A stretch of 64,000 nt of DNA from Hyphomonadaceae bacterium UBA5336 (GTDB taxonomy: Bacteria > Pseudomonadota > Alphaproteobacteria > Caulobacterales > Hyphomonadaceae): NCBI GenBank assembly GCA_002408125.1, contig DHQO01000022.1:1-64000 (forward strand), in the 5' to 3' direction. Below the pieces are notes generated by a model, which did not search any database, was not told the DNA's origin, and saw only the letters and a list, made by a program, of their open reading frames with translations. Positions 53,865 to 62,784 of this stretch are shown in pieces. The position numbers were made by a program, and so were the translations under genes. The first letter of the stretch is position 1. Each line of letters opens with the position of its first letter.

Positions 53865-54899
53865 ATGGCTACGCGTATTGCAGTCGTCGGCGCCACAGGC
53901 AATGTGGGCCAGGAAATGTTGAACATCCTCGACGAGCGGGCCTTCCCCGCCGATGAGGTCTTCGCTGTGGCCTCGCGCCGCTCGATTGGCCGCGAGGTCA
54001 GCTATGGCGACCGCGAGCTGAAATGTCATGATATCGAACAGTTCGATTTTTCGCAGGTGGATGTCTGCCTGATGTCGGCGGGCGGCAGCGTCGCCAAGGA
54101 ATGGGCGCCGAAGATCGCGGCTGAGGGCGCCATCGTGATCGACAATTCCTCGGCCTTCCGCATGGACCCGGACGTGCCGCTGATCGTGCCGGAAGTGAAT
54201 GCCGATGCGGTGATGGGCTATACCGCCAAGAACATTATCGCCAATCCGAACTGTTCCACCGCTCAGCTCGTTGTCGCGCTCAAGCCACTGCATGACGCGG
54301 TCGGCATCACCCGCGTCGTTGTGGCGACCTATCAGTCGGTCTCCGGCGCGGGCAAGGCGGCGATGGACGAGCTCTGGCAGCAGACCAAGGGTATCTATGT
54401 GAACCAGGCCCCCGAGCCGACCGAGTTCACCCGCCAGATCGCCTTCAATGTGATCCCGCATATCGATGTCTTCATGGACGACGCCTTCACCAAGGAAGAG
54501 TGGAAGATGCGCGTGGAAACCAAGAAGATCATCGGCGAGGAGATCGAGCTTGTCGCTACTTGTGCCCGCGTGCCGGTCTTTGTCGGCCATGCCGAGGCGG
54601 TGCATGTGGAGCTTGCCGGCCCGATGAGCGCGGCCCAGGCGCGCGCCCTCCTGCGCGAGAGCCCCGGTCTCATGGTGGTCGATGACCCGTCCGAGGACCA
54701 GTATATCACCCCGATCGACTGTGTCGGTGAGTGGGCGACCTTCATCTCGCGCATCCGCAAGGACCCGACCGTGGAAAACGGCCTGGCCTTCTGGTGCGTC
54801 TCGGACAATCTGCGCAAGGGCGCGGCCCTGAACGCGGTGCAGATCGCCGAGGAACTGCTCAATCGCGGTGTGATCAAGGCCGAGAAGGTACCGGTCTAA
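53865..54899 (+). CDS. asd: Aspartate-semialdehyde dehydrogenase
   Basis: 344 residues from ATG 53865, with AGGAG upstream. NADP-binding AVVGATGNVGQEML, the active-site Cys130 in NPNCSTAQ and the substrate-binding YQSVSGAGKAAMDEL. Makes aspartate semialdehyde for lysine/diaminopimelate, threonine and methionine synthesis. Confidence 0.95.
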   Translation: MATRIAVVGATGNVGQEMLNILDERAFPADEVFAVASRRSIGREVSYGDRELKCHDIEQFDFSQVDVCLMSAGGSVAKEWAPKIAAEGAIVIDNSSAFRMDPDVPLIVPEVNADAVMGYTAKNIIANPNCSTAQLVVALKPLHDAVGITRVVVATYQSVSGAGKAAMDELWQQTKGIYVNQAPEPTEFTRQIAFNVIPHIDVFMDDAFTKEEWKMRVETKKIIGEEIELVATCARVPVFVGHAEAVHVELAGPMSAAQARALLRESPGLMVVDDPSEDQYITPIDCVGEWATFISRIRKDPTVENGLAFWCVSDNLRKGAALNAVQIAEELLNRGVIKAEKVPV

Positions 54900-54916
54900 C
54901 CGCCCGAACCATCATA

Positions 54917-55067
54917 GCCCTCATCCTGAGCGGAGACGAAGGAGGAGGGCGGGCGGTAGAGAACGGACCACAGCCCTGAGCGCGCTCTGTCGCGGAGCGG
55001 AGAGCAAACAGGGACTTAGCCACTGCCGTGGCCTTCTCCGCCTGAATTTGATCCCCCGGATCAAATT
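54917..55067. repeat. Array of structured intergenic repeats between asd and mnmA
   Basis: In order: an R1 palindrome (54917-54950), a two-stem unit (54974-55013, CCCTG/CAGGG outside and GCTCT/AGAGC inside), the R4 unit GCCACTGCCGTGGCCTT (55019-55035) and AATTTGATCC-CCC-GGATCAAATT (55045-55067). An R2 element follows at 55093. No gene is seen here. Confidence 0.65.
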
Positions 55068-55092
55068 CCTTGCTGCGCAAACCGGCTACGAA

Positions 55093-55141
55093 GCCCTGAG
55101 CGCGATCCATGTGAGGGCGAAGCCCGATACGGGATCAGACC
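55093..55141 (-). repeat. R2 structured repeat, copy 1 (3' of mnmA)
   Basis: GATCC, 6 nt, GGGC-GAA-GCCC, 6 nt, GGATC on the plus strand. It lies 5 bp beyond the mnmA stop codon, on the 3' side of that gene. Copy 2 at 61691 has the same geometry with a different but still paired inner stem. Confidence 0.7.
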
Positions 55142-55146
55142 GGGAC

Positions 55147-56334
55147 TCAGGCGGCCGCCGGGGTATCCACCACGCCGAAAGTGCTGGCGATGAAGCCGCC
55201 GCCGAGCACGCGCGTCTCGCCATCCGGATCGTAGAAGACGCAGGCCTGGCCGCGCGCCACACCGTGTTCCGGCGTGTCGAAGAACACCGCCGGCTGCCCA
55301 TCGCGAAGGCCGAGCCGTGCCGGCACCGGCGCCCGGGTCGAGCGCACGCGTGCGAGCACCGGCCGCTCGGCTGCGCAGGCCTCCTCGACACTGCCGCCGC
55401 CGAGCCAGTTCAGTTCCGTCAGCGTCAGGCCAACCGTCGCAAGCGCATCCTGCGGGCCGACAATCACCTGCCGTTTCGGTGCATCGATCTTCACCACATA
55501 AAGCGGCTCGCCGGTCGCGATGCCGAGGCCGCGCCGCTGGCCCACCGTATAGTGGATCACGCCATTATGGGTACCCAGAACGCGGCCATCCATATGCACA
55601 ATCTCCCCGCCACGCCCGGCGCCGGGGCGCAGGCGCTTGACCACATCGGCATAATTACCATCGGGCACAAAGCAGATGTCCTGGCTGTCGGGTTTGGTCG
55701 CCACGGGCAGCCCGTATTTCTCGGCCAGCTCGCGCACCTGCGATTTCGGCAGGCCGCCGAGCGGGAAGCGCAAATAGTCGAGTTGCTCTGCCGTGGTGGC
55801 GAACAGGAAATAGGACTGGTCGCGGCTGTCATCATGGGCGCGGTGCAGCTCGGCGCCCGCCGGGCCGGTTTCGCGGCGGATATAGTGTCCGGTGGCAAGG
55901 CAGTCCGCACCGAGATCCTTCGCCGTGGCCAAGAGGTCGGCGAACTTGACCGTCTGATTGCAGCGAATGCACGGAATGGGCGTGGAGCCGGCCAGATAAG
56001 TGTCGGCGAAATCTTCCATCACCTGGTCGCGGAACCGGGATTCATAGTCAAGCACATAGTGCGGGATGCCGATCTGGTCGGCGACATTGCGCGCATCATG
56101 AATGTCCTGGCCGGCGCAGCAGGCGCCCTTGCGGCGCACCGCTTCGCCATGGTCGTAAAGCTGCAGGGTGATGCCCACCACATCATAGCCCTGATCGGCG
56201 AGCAGCGCGGCGACCACGGAACTGTCGACCCCACCTGACATGGCGGCGACCACGCGGGTTTCCGATGGCGGTTTGGCAAAGCCCAAAGAGTTCAGCCCGC
56301 CAGCCCCGGGGGCGGTAGAAGTGGGATGTGTCAT
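55147..56334 (-). CDS. mnmA: tRNA-specific 2-thiouridylase MnmA
   Basis: 395 residues. PP-loop ATPase start AAMSGGVDSSVVAALL; catalytic Cys in IPCIRCNQTVKF and second Cys in DSQDICFVPDGNY. It thiolates U34 of tRNA-Lys, -Glu and -Gln. ATG 56334 has GGAG upstream. Convergent with asd across the repeat array. Confidence 0.95.
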   Translation of the reverse strand: MTHPTSTAPGAGGLNSLGFAKPPSETRVVAAMSGGVDSSVVAALLADQGYDVVGITLQLYDHGEAVRRKGACCAGQDIHDARNVADQIGIPHYVLDYESRFRDQVMEDFADTYLAGSTPIPCIRCNQTVKFADLLATAKDLGADCLATGHYIRRETGPAGAELHRAHDDSRDQSYFLFATTAEQLDYLRFPLGGLPKSQVRELAEKYGLPVATKPDSQDICFVPDGNYADVVKRLRPGAGRGGEIVHMDGRVLGTHNGVIHYTVGQRRGLGIATGEPLYVVKIDAPKRQVIVGPQDALATVGLTLTELNWLGGGSVEEACAAERPVLARVRSTRAPVPARLGLRDGQPAVFFDTPEHGVARGQACVFYDPDGETRVLGGGFIASTFGVVDTPAAA

Positions 56335-56449
56335 GTCTCGTCTCCAGCCGGGGTCAAGGCCCGGCGCAGCGCGTCAGTTGAGAGCGCTATTTAGTCGAGA
56401 TCATGGGGGAATCAAAGTAGGTACGGCCCGTACGCCTGCAATTGTCTGC

Positions 56450-57286
56450 TCAGGCGACCTTCTTGCGGCGGGCTTCGGGCACCACTTCCCAGGCGCCGCG
56501 ATGGGTGCGCGAGGGTTCAAAGGCCGGGGTCGAGCCGCTCAGTGTCTCGCCATGGCCAAGGAAGAGGAGGCCGCCGGGCACGAGCTTTTTCGTCAGCAGG
56601 TCGGCCGCGCGGGCACGCATGGATTTGCTCATCCCCGACAGGACATGGGCGCAGATAATGATGTCGAACTGGCCGAGCGGAGCCTCGGCATCAAGCAGAT
56701 TGTGCTGGCGGAAGCCGATGGCGCGGCGCAGTTCCTCGCTGGCCTGCCACTGGCCGGTTTCGAGCTGGTCGAAATGGCGCATCAGTCTGTGCACGGAAAG
56801 GCCGCGCTGTATGTCGAAATGGCCGTAGGTCCCGGCCCGCGCGGTGTTCAGCGATTGCTTGCAGATATCGGTCGCGGTGATGTCGATCCGTGCACCGGCC
56901 AGCGCCTGGGAATGCTCACCCAGCAGGATGGCCAGCGAATAGGCCTCCTGGCCGGTGGAGACCCCGGCGCACAGGATGCGCAGGCGGCCGGCCTTGGACT
57001 GTTTCAGCTTGGCGGGGATGACATCGCTGACCAGGCGCCCCAGCATGTCGCGGTCGCGGAAGAACCAGGTCTGGCGGGTCTGAAGCGCCGCGGCCACTTC
57101 GCCTTCGAAAACCGGGTTGGGGCGCGCATCCAGGCAGGCCACGAGATCATCGCACGAGGCAAAGCCCTCACGGCGCAGGATATTGGAAAGCCGGGCCTCG
57201 ACCAGATAGGCCTTGGAGGGCGAAATGAACTGCCCGGTGGTTTTCAAGGCCAGGTCCGCAAGGGTGTTGAACGTGGCTTCCTGCAT
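56450..57286 (-). CDS. cheR: Chemotaxis protein methyltransferase CheR
   Basis: 278 residues. N-terminal helical CheR domain (IFR-type LVEARLSNILRREGF) and SAM-binding domain with ILCAGVSTGQEAYSLAI. Methylates glutamates of chemoreceptors. It follows the cheY-like gene by 71 bp on the same strand. No chemoreceptor, cheA or cheW is present in the window. Confidence 0.93.
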   Translation of the reverse strand: MQEATFNTLADLALKTTGQFISPSKAYLVEARLSNILRREGFASCDDLVACLDARPNPVFEGEVAAALQTRQTWFFRDRDMLGRLVSDVIPAKLKQSKAGRLRILCAGVSTGQEAYSLAILLGEHSQALAGARIDITATDICKQSLNTARAGTYGHFDIQRGLSVHRLMRHFDQLETGQWQASEELRRAIGFRQHNLLDAEAPLGQFDIIICAHVLSGMSKSMRARAADLLTKKLVPGGLLFLGHGETLSGSTPAFEPSRTHRGAWEVVPEARRKKVA

Positions 57287-57357
57287 AGGTGGTCCTCTGA
57301 CAATCTTTGGGCAGAAAATGTACGCAACACACTGAAACTGGCGCCATTAACAAAGTG

Positions 57358-57723
57358 TCAAACCAGGCCGACCTCGGCGAACTTGGATTGCAGAATATCT
57401 GTGTCAAATGGCTTCATTACAAATTCATCGGCACCCGAACGAAGTGCCTCGGTAATATGATCGCGGTCTGTTTCGGTGGAGCAGAACACGACCTTGGGGG
57501 ATTTTCCGCCGGTCTCGCGGCGCAGGGCGCGCAGGAAATCCAGGCCGTTCATGACCGGCATGTTCCAGTCGAGCAGGATGACATCGGGCATGGCCTTGCG
57601 GCACGCTTCCAGCGCTTCGGCGCCGTCGGCCGCCTCGGTGACGTCGAACTGCATGCCGGCCACGATTCGGCCTGCAACCTTGCGTACGACTCGACTATCG
57701 TCGACAATCAGACATTGTTTCAT
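57358..57723 (-). CDS. CheY-like single-domain response regulator
   Basis: 121 residues from ATG 57723. Receiver domain with acidic pair Asp8/Asp9, phospho-acceptor Asp52 in VILLDWNMPVMNG, and Lys in FVMKPFD. No output domain. Next to cheR it is probably a chemotaxis regulator of the flagellar switch. The longer frame to 57798 is rejected. Confidence 0.9.
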   Translation of the reverse strand: MKQCLIVDDSRVVRKVAGRIVAGMQFDVTEAADGAEALEACRKAMPDVILLDWNMPVMNGLDFLRALRRETGGKSPKVVFCSTETDRDHITEALRSGADEFVMKPFDTDILQSKFAEVGLV

Positions 57724-57810
57724 AAGAAAATTCGTCCCGTCAGCTCTCCCCACAAGAGCTACGGTGATTGTGTTAACTGATCGCAAAGAAAATTCCAAGC
57801 TCTGGTTGAA

Positions 57811-59694
57811 TCACCTGCGTCCGAACAGGCGCTCCACATCGGCCAGTTTCAGCTCCACATAGGTCGGGCGGCCATGATTGCACTGGCCAGAATGCGGTGT
57901 GGCTTCCATCTGGCGCAGAAGGGCGTTCATCTCTTCGCCCGTCAGCCGACGGCCCGCGCGCACACTGCCCCGGCATGCCATGTTGCCCATGACCTCCTCG
58001 AAGCGTTCCTTCAGGGCGAGGCCGGCATCATATTCGGCGAAATCATCGGCGAGGTCTCGTATCAGGCCGGCCGCATCCATCTGCCCGAACAGGGCTGGCG
58101 TGGCCCGCACACAGACCGCGCCGGAGCCGAAGGGCTCGATCTCAAGGCCGAGCTCGGCGAGCTCTTCTGACCGTTCGAGCACGCGTACGGCTTCTTCTTC
58201 TGTGAGCTCCACCACATCGGGGATGAGCAGGGCCTGGCGCCTGACCCCGCCGGCCGCCATTTGCCGTTTCATGTCCTCATAGACGAGGCGTTCATGGGCC
58301 GCGTGCTGGTCGACAATGACAATGCCGTCCTCGGTCTGGGCGACGATATAGGTCTCATGCAGCTGCGCGCGGGCCACGCCGAGGGGATAGTCCTGCGTTG
58401 GCGTACCTGGCGCGGTATCAGGCTCGATTCGGGCGGTCGGGGCGGCATCGGGTTCGGGCGCATAGGCCGGACGCGGCGGCGCGCTGACCCCCCCGCGCGG
58501 GCTGTAGTCGCCCTGCAGGCGCGATTGCGGTAGGTGCGGGCTCGCCGGTTCGGACCTGTCCCAGATCGAGCGGGTCTCGGCCTCCGGGGTACGCTCCGGT
58601 TGGACCCGGCCGAGCGCGAAGCCGGCCACGGTTGTGCTGGCGCGGTGTCCGGCGGCTGCCAGTGAATGGCGTAGCGCGCCGATGATCAGCCCACGGACAT
58701 TGCCGGCATCGCGGAAGCGCACCTCGGTCTTGGCCGGATGGACATTCACATCCACCCATTCAGAATCAAGATCGACAAACAGCGCCGCCATGGGATGTCG
58801 GTCGCGCGCGAGGAAGTCCTGATAGGCTGCGCGGATGACGCCGTTCAGCATGCGGTCCTTCACCGGCCGTCCGTTCACGAACAGGAATTGCAGCCCGGAA
58901 TTGCCGCGGTTGAGCGTCGGCAGGCCGGCAAAGCCTGTGACGGTCACGCCATCGCGTTCGGCGTCGATCTCGATGGCATTTTCGCGAAACTCGCGGCCCA
59001 TGATCGCGCCCAGCCGGGCAAGGCGTGCTTGCGCGGCATCGCCGGCCTCTGCGGCATGGCGGAAGACCGAGCGGCCATTGCTTTCCAGCGAAAAGCCGAC
59101 ATCGGCGCGCGACATGGCCAGCCGCTTGACCGCATCGCTCACGGCCAGGGTCTCGGCGCGCTCGGATTTCATGAATTTCAGGCGCGCAGGCGTTGCGAAA
59201 AAGATATCGCGCACCTCGATCCGCGTGCCGCTGTCGCTCCGTCCGGTCCAGGGCGCGGGCTTGGGCCCCTCGATCCGCCCACCTTCGACGAAGACTTCCG
59301 CCGTTTCGCAGCCCGGTGCCCTTGACGTCAGTGTCATGCGCGAAACCGAGCCGATGGAGGGCAGCGCTTCGCCGCGAAAGCCCATTGTGTGGATGTTCAG
59401 GAGGTCGATGCGCCCGTCCGGGCCGGGCACAAGCTTGGAGGTGGCGTGCCGGTCGAGCGCGGCGAGGAGATCGGCTTCGTCCATGCCGCAGCCATCATCC
59501 TCCACGGCAAGGCGTTTGAGCCCGCCATTCTCGATCGAAACCGCGATCTGGCGCGCGCCGGCATCGAGCGCGTTTTCGACCAGTTCCTTTACCGCGGCAG
59601 CCGGCCGCTCAACCACCTCACCGGCGGCGATACGGTTAACGGCATCCGGCGGCAGGCGCCGGATCTGGGGACGGGCGCGAGGAGAATCAGCCAT
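57811..59694 (-). CDS. mutL: DNA mismatch repair protein MutL
   Basis: 627 residues. GHKL ATPase N-terminus (NRIAAGEVVERPAAAVKELVENALDAGA, DDGCGM, TMGFRGEAL), Pro-rich linker and C-terminal dimerisation/endonuclease domain. DQHAAHERLVYE near residue 461 fits the DQHA-x2-E-x4-E nuclease motif, so this is a nicking MutL as in species without MutH. Closing motif GQCNHGRP supports this. Confidence 0.95.
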   Translation of the reverse strand: MADSPRARPQIRRLPPDAVNRIAAGEVVERPAAAVKELVENALDAGARQIAVSIENGGLKRLAVEDDGCGMDEADLLAALDRHATSKLVPGPDGRIDLLNIHTMGFRGEALPSIGSVSRMTLTSRAPGCETAEVFVEGGRIEGPKPAPWTGRSDSGTRIEVRDIFFATPARLKFMKSERAETLAVSDAVKRLAMSRADVGFSLESNGRSVFRHAAEAGDAAQARLARLGAIMGREFRENAIEIDAERDGVTVTGFAGLPTLNRGNSGLQFLFVNGRPVKDRMLNGVIRAAYQDFLARDRHPMAALFVDLDSEWVDVNVHPAKTEVRFRDAGNVRGLIIGALRHSLAAAGHRASTTVAGFALGRVQPERTPEAETRSIWDRSEPASPHLPQSRLQGDYSPRGGVSAPPRPAYAPEPDAAPTARIEPDTAPGTPTQDYPLGVARAQLHETYIVAQTEDGIVIVDQHAAHERLVYEDMKRQMAAGGVRRQALLIPDVVELTEEEAVRVLERSEELAELGLEIEPFGSGAVCVRATPALFGQMDAAGLIRDLADDFAEYDAGLALKERFEEVMGNMACRGSVRAGRRLTGEEMNALLRQMEATPHSGQCNHGRPTYVELKLADVERLFGRR

Positions 59695-59889
59695 CCAAGG
59701 AGTTTACCAGTGCGGCCGGCAAAGCGCCAAAGCATCGTGTGCGGTAGTGCCGGAAAACAACACTCCAATCCGTGTACTGCAAATGTCCGCATTGTCATGG
59801 AACGTCGCCCCCGAGGGGCCTGTTGCTCGCCCGTGACCTGCGCCGTTCGGGTGCATCACGAAATCACTCCAGAAACAGGAGACTGTTCC

Positions 59890-60519
59890 ATGCGTAAACT
59901 TGCTACGATTTCCACCCTCGCCCTCTTTTCGACCGCCGCGGCCACGGCCGCCGCGCAGTCCTATACAGAGGAAGACACAGGGTTCTATATCGAAGGCGGC
60001 GCGGGCTACATGAATTTCGAGCCGGAAGGCGCCGAGGACGGTATCGACACCACGACGCTGAATGCGCGCGCGGGCTATCAGTTCACCCGCAATTTCGCCT
60101 TTGAGCTGGATCTCGCCAGTGGGATTGATGATGGCGAATTCGATTTCAACACCGATGAGGATGAGTTCGACCTGGACGACAATGATGATGGCGACTTCGA
60201 TGACCTCATCGCGGCGTCCGGCGATGTCGGCCTGAATTACCTGATCGGCGCCTTTGGCCGCGCCAGCGTGCCAATCACCGACAGCGTCGATCTCTATGGC
60301 CGTCTCGGCTATGCCCTGGTCGATCTCGATGCCACGGTCATGACGCCCGGCGGCGTGGAACTTGCCACGGTGGAAGGCGACGAGGACGGTGCGGCGCTCG
60401 GCGGCGGTGCGATTTTCGACATCACCGAAAGCTGGAGCATTCGCGGCGACGCGACCTATTACGCCTTCGACAATACCGACACGTTCGGGGCCGGTCTGAC
60501 GCTTGGCTACAAGTTCTGA
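59890..60519 (+). CDS. Outer-membrane beta-barrel protein with acidic loop
   Basis: 209 residues from ATG 59890, with AGGAG upstream. Signal peptide to about residue 22 (TAAAQ), then an eight-stranded OmpA-like barrel ending GLTLGYKF with terminal Phe. Residues 80-105 form a very acidic loop that includes DDNDDGDFD (96-104), fitting the calcium-binding pattern DxNxDGxxD. Ca2+-dependent folding or ligand binding is possible. Followed on the same strand by an OmpA-family gene. Confidence 0.85.
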   Translation: MRKLATISTLALFSTAAATAAAQSYTEEDTGFYIEGGAGYMNFEPEGAEDGIDTTTLNARAGYQFTRNFAFELDLASGIDDGEFDFNTDEDEFDLDDNDDGDFDDLIAASGDVGLNYLIGAFGRASVPITDSVDLYGRLGYALVDLDATVMTPGGVELATVEGDEDGAALGGGAIFDITESWSIRGDATYYAFDNTDTFGAGLTLGYKF

Positions 60520-60548
60520 TCCGCCATTTGAAAACCGCCTGTGACATG

Positions 60549-60578
60549 CCCCGGTGCGCGCCTTGCGTGCCGGGGTTT
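60549..60578 (+). terminator. Probable terminator after the barrel gene
   Basis: CCCCGG pairs with CCGGGG around a 15-nt loop and is followed by TTT. It starts 29 bp after the stop codon. Confidence 0.5.
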
Positions 60579-60660
60579 CACATGCACGAAATTGTCCTTT
60601 CTTCAAGGCAGTGTTAACCCTTCGGCCAGGGTGGAACGCAAATTTGAAAAGGGACGCACC

Positions 60661-61662
60661 GTGAAGACTTTCCTGAAATCCTGCCTTATCGCTGCATCTG
60701 TTGCAGCGCTCGCCCCCATGGCCATCGCCCAGGAGGACGCCGAAGGTGTTATCGAACACCCGATGATCGAGCGTTATCCGGGCCAGTATATTGCCTGGCA
60801 GAACATCCAGAACTGGATGCCCTACAAGGTCGCGGCCGGGCCGGTGACGGGCTATCGCCATATCGATGAGTGGATCGAGACCGAAGGCCGCGTGACGCGC
60901 ACCTTCTACGCCCTGGAAGGCGAGGACCGGGAGGTTTCCGAGGTTTATCTCAACTATGTCGAGGCGCTGGAGGCCCAGGATTTCGAAATCCTCGGCAAGG
61001 GTTATTCTGCCGACCGGCGCGGGGCCGATTTCGGCTCCACCAACTGGATCACGGTCGCCTATGCGGCCAACCCGATCACCGAACAGGGGCCGCAAAACTC
61101 CCTGTTTGCCGGCACGTCCTCATCCGGCGGGGCCGGCTCCATTGTCGCACGCAAGGAGCGCGCGGCGGGCATGGCCTATGTTGTCATTTCGCTGGAACAG
61201 CATTCGGCAAACTATATGGGCGCGCTGATCGATATCGTGGAAGTCGAGGCGCCCGAGACCGGGCTTGTGGTCGTGGACGCCGAAGCCATCGGGTCCGATA
61301 TCGCCGAATATGGCCGCGTCGTGCTCGACGGCATCGTCTTTGAATTCAACAGCGCCGAGCTGGCAGACGAGAGCGCCGAGGCGCTTCAGGCCATGGCAGA
61401 CTTCCTCACCGCCAATCCCGACAAGCTCTTCTATGTGGTCGGCCACACCGATTCCATTGGCACCTTCGATTATAACAACAATCTCTCGCGCGCCCGGGCC
61501 GAATCCGTGGTCGAGGCGCTGGTGGAGGATTACGACATCGCGTCGGGCCGCCTGGAGCCCCATGGCGTCGGCCCGCTGGTGCCGGTCTTCTCCAATGGGT
61601 CGGAAGAAGGCCGCGATGCCAATCGCCGCGTGGAACTGGTCGAGCGCCCGCCGGCGGAATAG
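60661..61662 (+). CDS. OmpA-family lipid/peptidoglycan-binding outer-membrane protein
   Basis: 333 residues from GTG 60661, preceded by AAAGGGA. Signal peptide to about residue 24 (MAIAQ). A DUF4892-like N-terminal domain (HPMIERYPGQYIAW onward) is followed by a C-terminal OmpA domain (about 215-330) with FNSAELADES, VVGHTDSIGTFDYNNNLSRARAESV and NRRVEL, which binds peptidoglycan. The domain pairing links the outer membrane to the wall. Upstream extension to 60541 is rejected. Confidence 0.88.
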   Translation: MKTFLKSCLIAASVAALAPMAIAQEDAEGVIEHPMIERYPGQYIAWQNIQNWMPYKVAAGPVTGYRHIDEWIETEGRVTRTFYALEGEDREVSEVYLNYVEALEAQDFEILGKGYSADRRGADFGSTNWITVAYAANPITEQGPQNSLFAGTSSSGGAGSIVARKERAAGMAYVVISLEQHSANYMGALIDIVEVEAPETGLVVVDAEAIGSDIAEYGRVVLDGIVFEFNSAELADESAEALQAMADFLTANPDKLFYVVGHTDSIGTFDYNNNLSRARAESVVEALVEDYDIASGRLEPHGVGPLVPVFSNGSEEGRDANRRVELVERPPAE

Positions 61663-61690
61663 GCAGGGGCGGCTCCACGGCACAACGAGC

Positions 61691-61745
61691 AGCCTTGAGC
61701 GTGATCCATGTGAGGCGCGCAGCGCCAATACGGGATCAAACAAGG
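61691..61745 (-). repeat. R2 structured repeat, copy 2 (3' of prs)
   Basis: GATCC, 6 nt, GGCGC-GCA-GCGCC, 6 nt, GGATC on the plus strand, 5 bp beyond the prs stop codon. The outer arms, ATGTGA and ATACG spacers match copy 1, while the inner stem differs and stays paired. Confidence 0.7.
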
Positions 61746-61750
61746 AAAGC

Positions 61751-62683
61751 CTAATCGAACAGCTTCGACACGCTTTCCTTGTTGGCGATGCGCCGGATGG
61801 CTTCGCCGAGCAGGGGGGCGACGGTGAGGATGCGCAGCTTTTCCGACTTCAGGTCCTCATCGCGCGGCTTGATCGTGTCGCAGGCGACGATCTCGTCGAG
61901 CGCGGAGGTCTCGAAATTCTGCACGGCATTCTTCGAGAACACGCCATGGGTGACATAGGCCGCCACGCCCGTGGCGCCTTCATCCTTGAGCGCCTGGGCG
62001 GCGCCGCGCAGCGTGCCGCCGCTATCGCAGATATCGTCGACGAGGATGCAGTTGCGCCCCTTCACGTCGCCGATGATGTTCATCACTTCGCTGACGCCCG
62101 CCTTGGGCCGGCGCTTGTCGACAATGGCGAGATCGACGCCGAGCCGGTTGGCGAGCGCGCGGGCGCGCACCACGCCGCCGACATCGGGCGAGACGATCAT
62201 GAGCTGTTTCAGCTTGTAGCGCCGCCGGATATCTTCCTCGATCACCGGGGCGGCGATGAGATTGTCGGTCGGCACATCGAAGAAGCCCTGGATCTGGCCG
62301 GCATGCAGATCCATGGTCAGTACCCGGTCAGCGCCGGCGGCAACGATGAGATTTGCCACGAGCTTGGCCGAGATCGGCGTGCGGCCATCGGTTTTCCGGT
62401 CCTGGCGGGCATAGCCATAATAGGGGATCACGGCGGTGATACGCTGGGCCGAAGCGCGCTTGAGCGCATCAAGGCAGATCAGCAGCTCCATAAGCGTGTC
62501 ATTGGCCGGATAGCTGGTCGACTGGATGACATAGACATCCTCGCCACGGACATTCTCATTGATCCGGATGAAGACCTCATTGTCGGAGAAACGTTCGATC
62601 CGTCGTTCGGTGAGCGGCAGGTCAAGATAATCCGCAATCGACTCAGCCAGAGGCGTGTTCGCGGTGCAGGAGAGAAGTTTCAT
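61751..62683 (-). CDS. prs: Ribose-phosphate pyrophosphokinase
   Basis: 310 residues from ATG 62683. Signatures: FSDNEVFIRINENVRGEDVYVIQS, DLHAGQIQGFFDVPTDNL and the PRPP loop CILVDDICDSGGTL. Makes PRPP from ribose 5-phosphate and ATP for nucleotide, histidine and tryptophan synthesis. The longer frame to 62767 is rejected. Confidence 0.96.
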   Translation of the reverse strand: MKLLSCTANTPLAESIADYLDLPLTERRIERFSDNEVFIRINENVRGEDVYVIQSTSYPANDTLMELLICLDALKRASAQRITAVIPYYGYARQDRKTDGRTPISAKLVANLIVAAGADRVLTMDLHAGQIQGFFDVPTDNLIAAPVIEEDIRRRYKLKQLMIVSPDVGGVVRARALANRLGVDLAIVDKRRPKAGVSEVMNIIGDVKGRNCILVDDICDSGGTLRGAAQALKDEGATGVAAYVTHGVFSKNAVQNFETSALDEIVACDTIKPRDEDLKSEKLRILTVAPLLGEAIRRIANKESVSKLFD

Positions 62684-62784
62684 CACGGTGCGCACACTCC
62701 GATGAGGCGAGGGACGGGCAAGCGGCTGAACTGTCACGTCTGTGTCGCAAACATGGACGCGGCGCAATGTGGCAGACGCGGTTT

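Noticed and set aside
59704..61095. 463-codon minus-strand frame
   Set aside because: Antisense to two outer-membrane protein genes that have signal peptides, ribosome binding sites and conserved domains.
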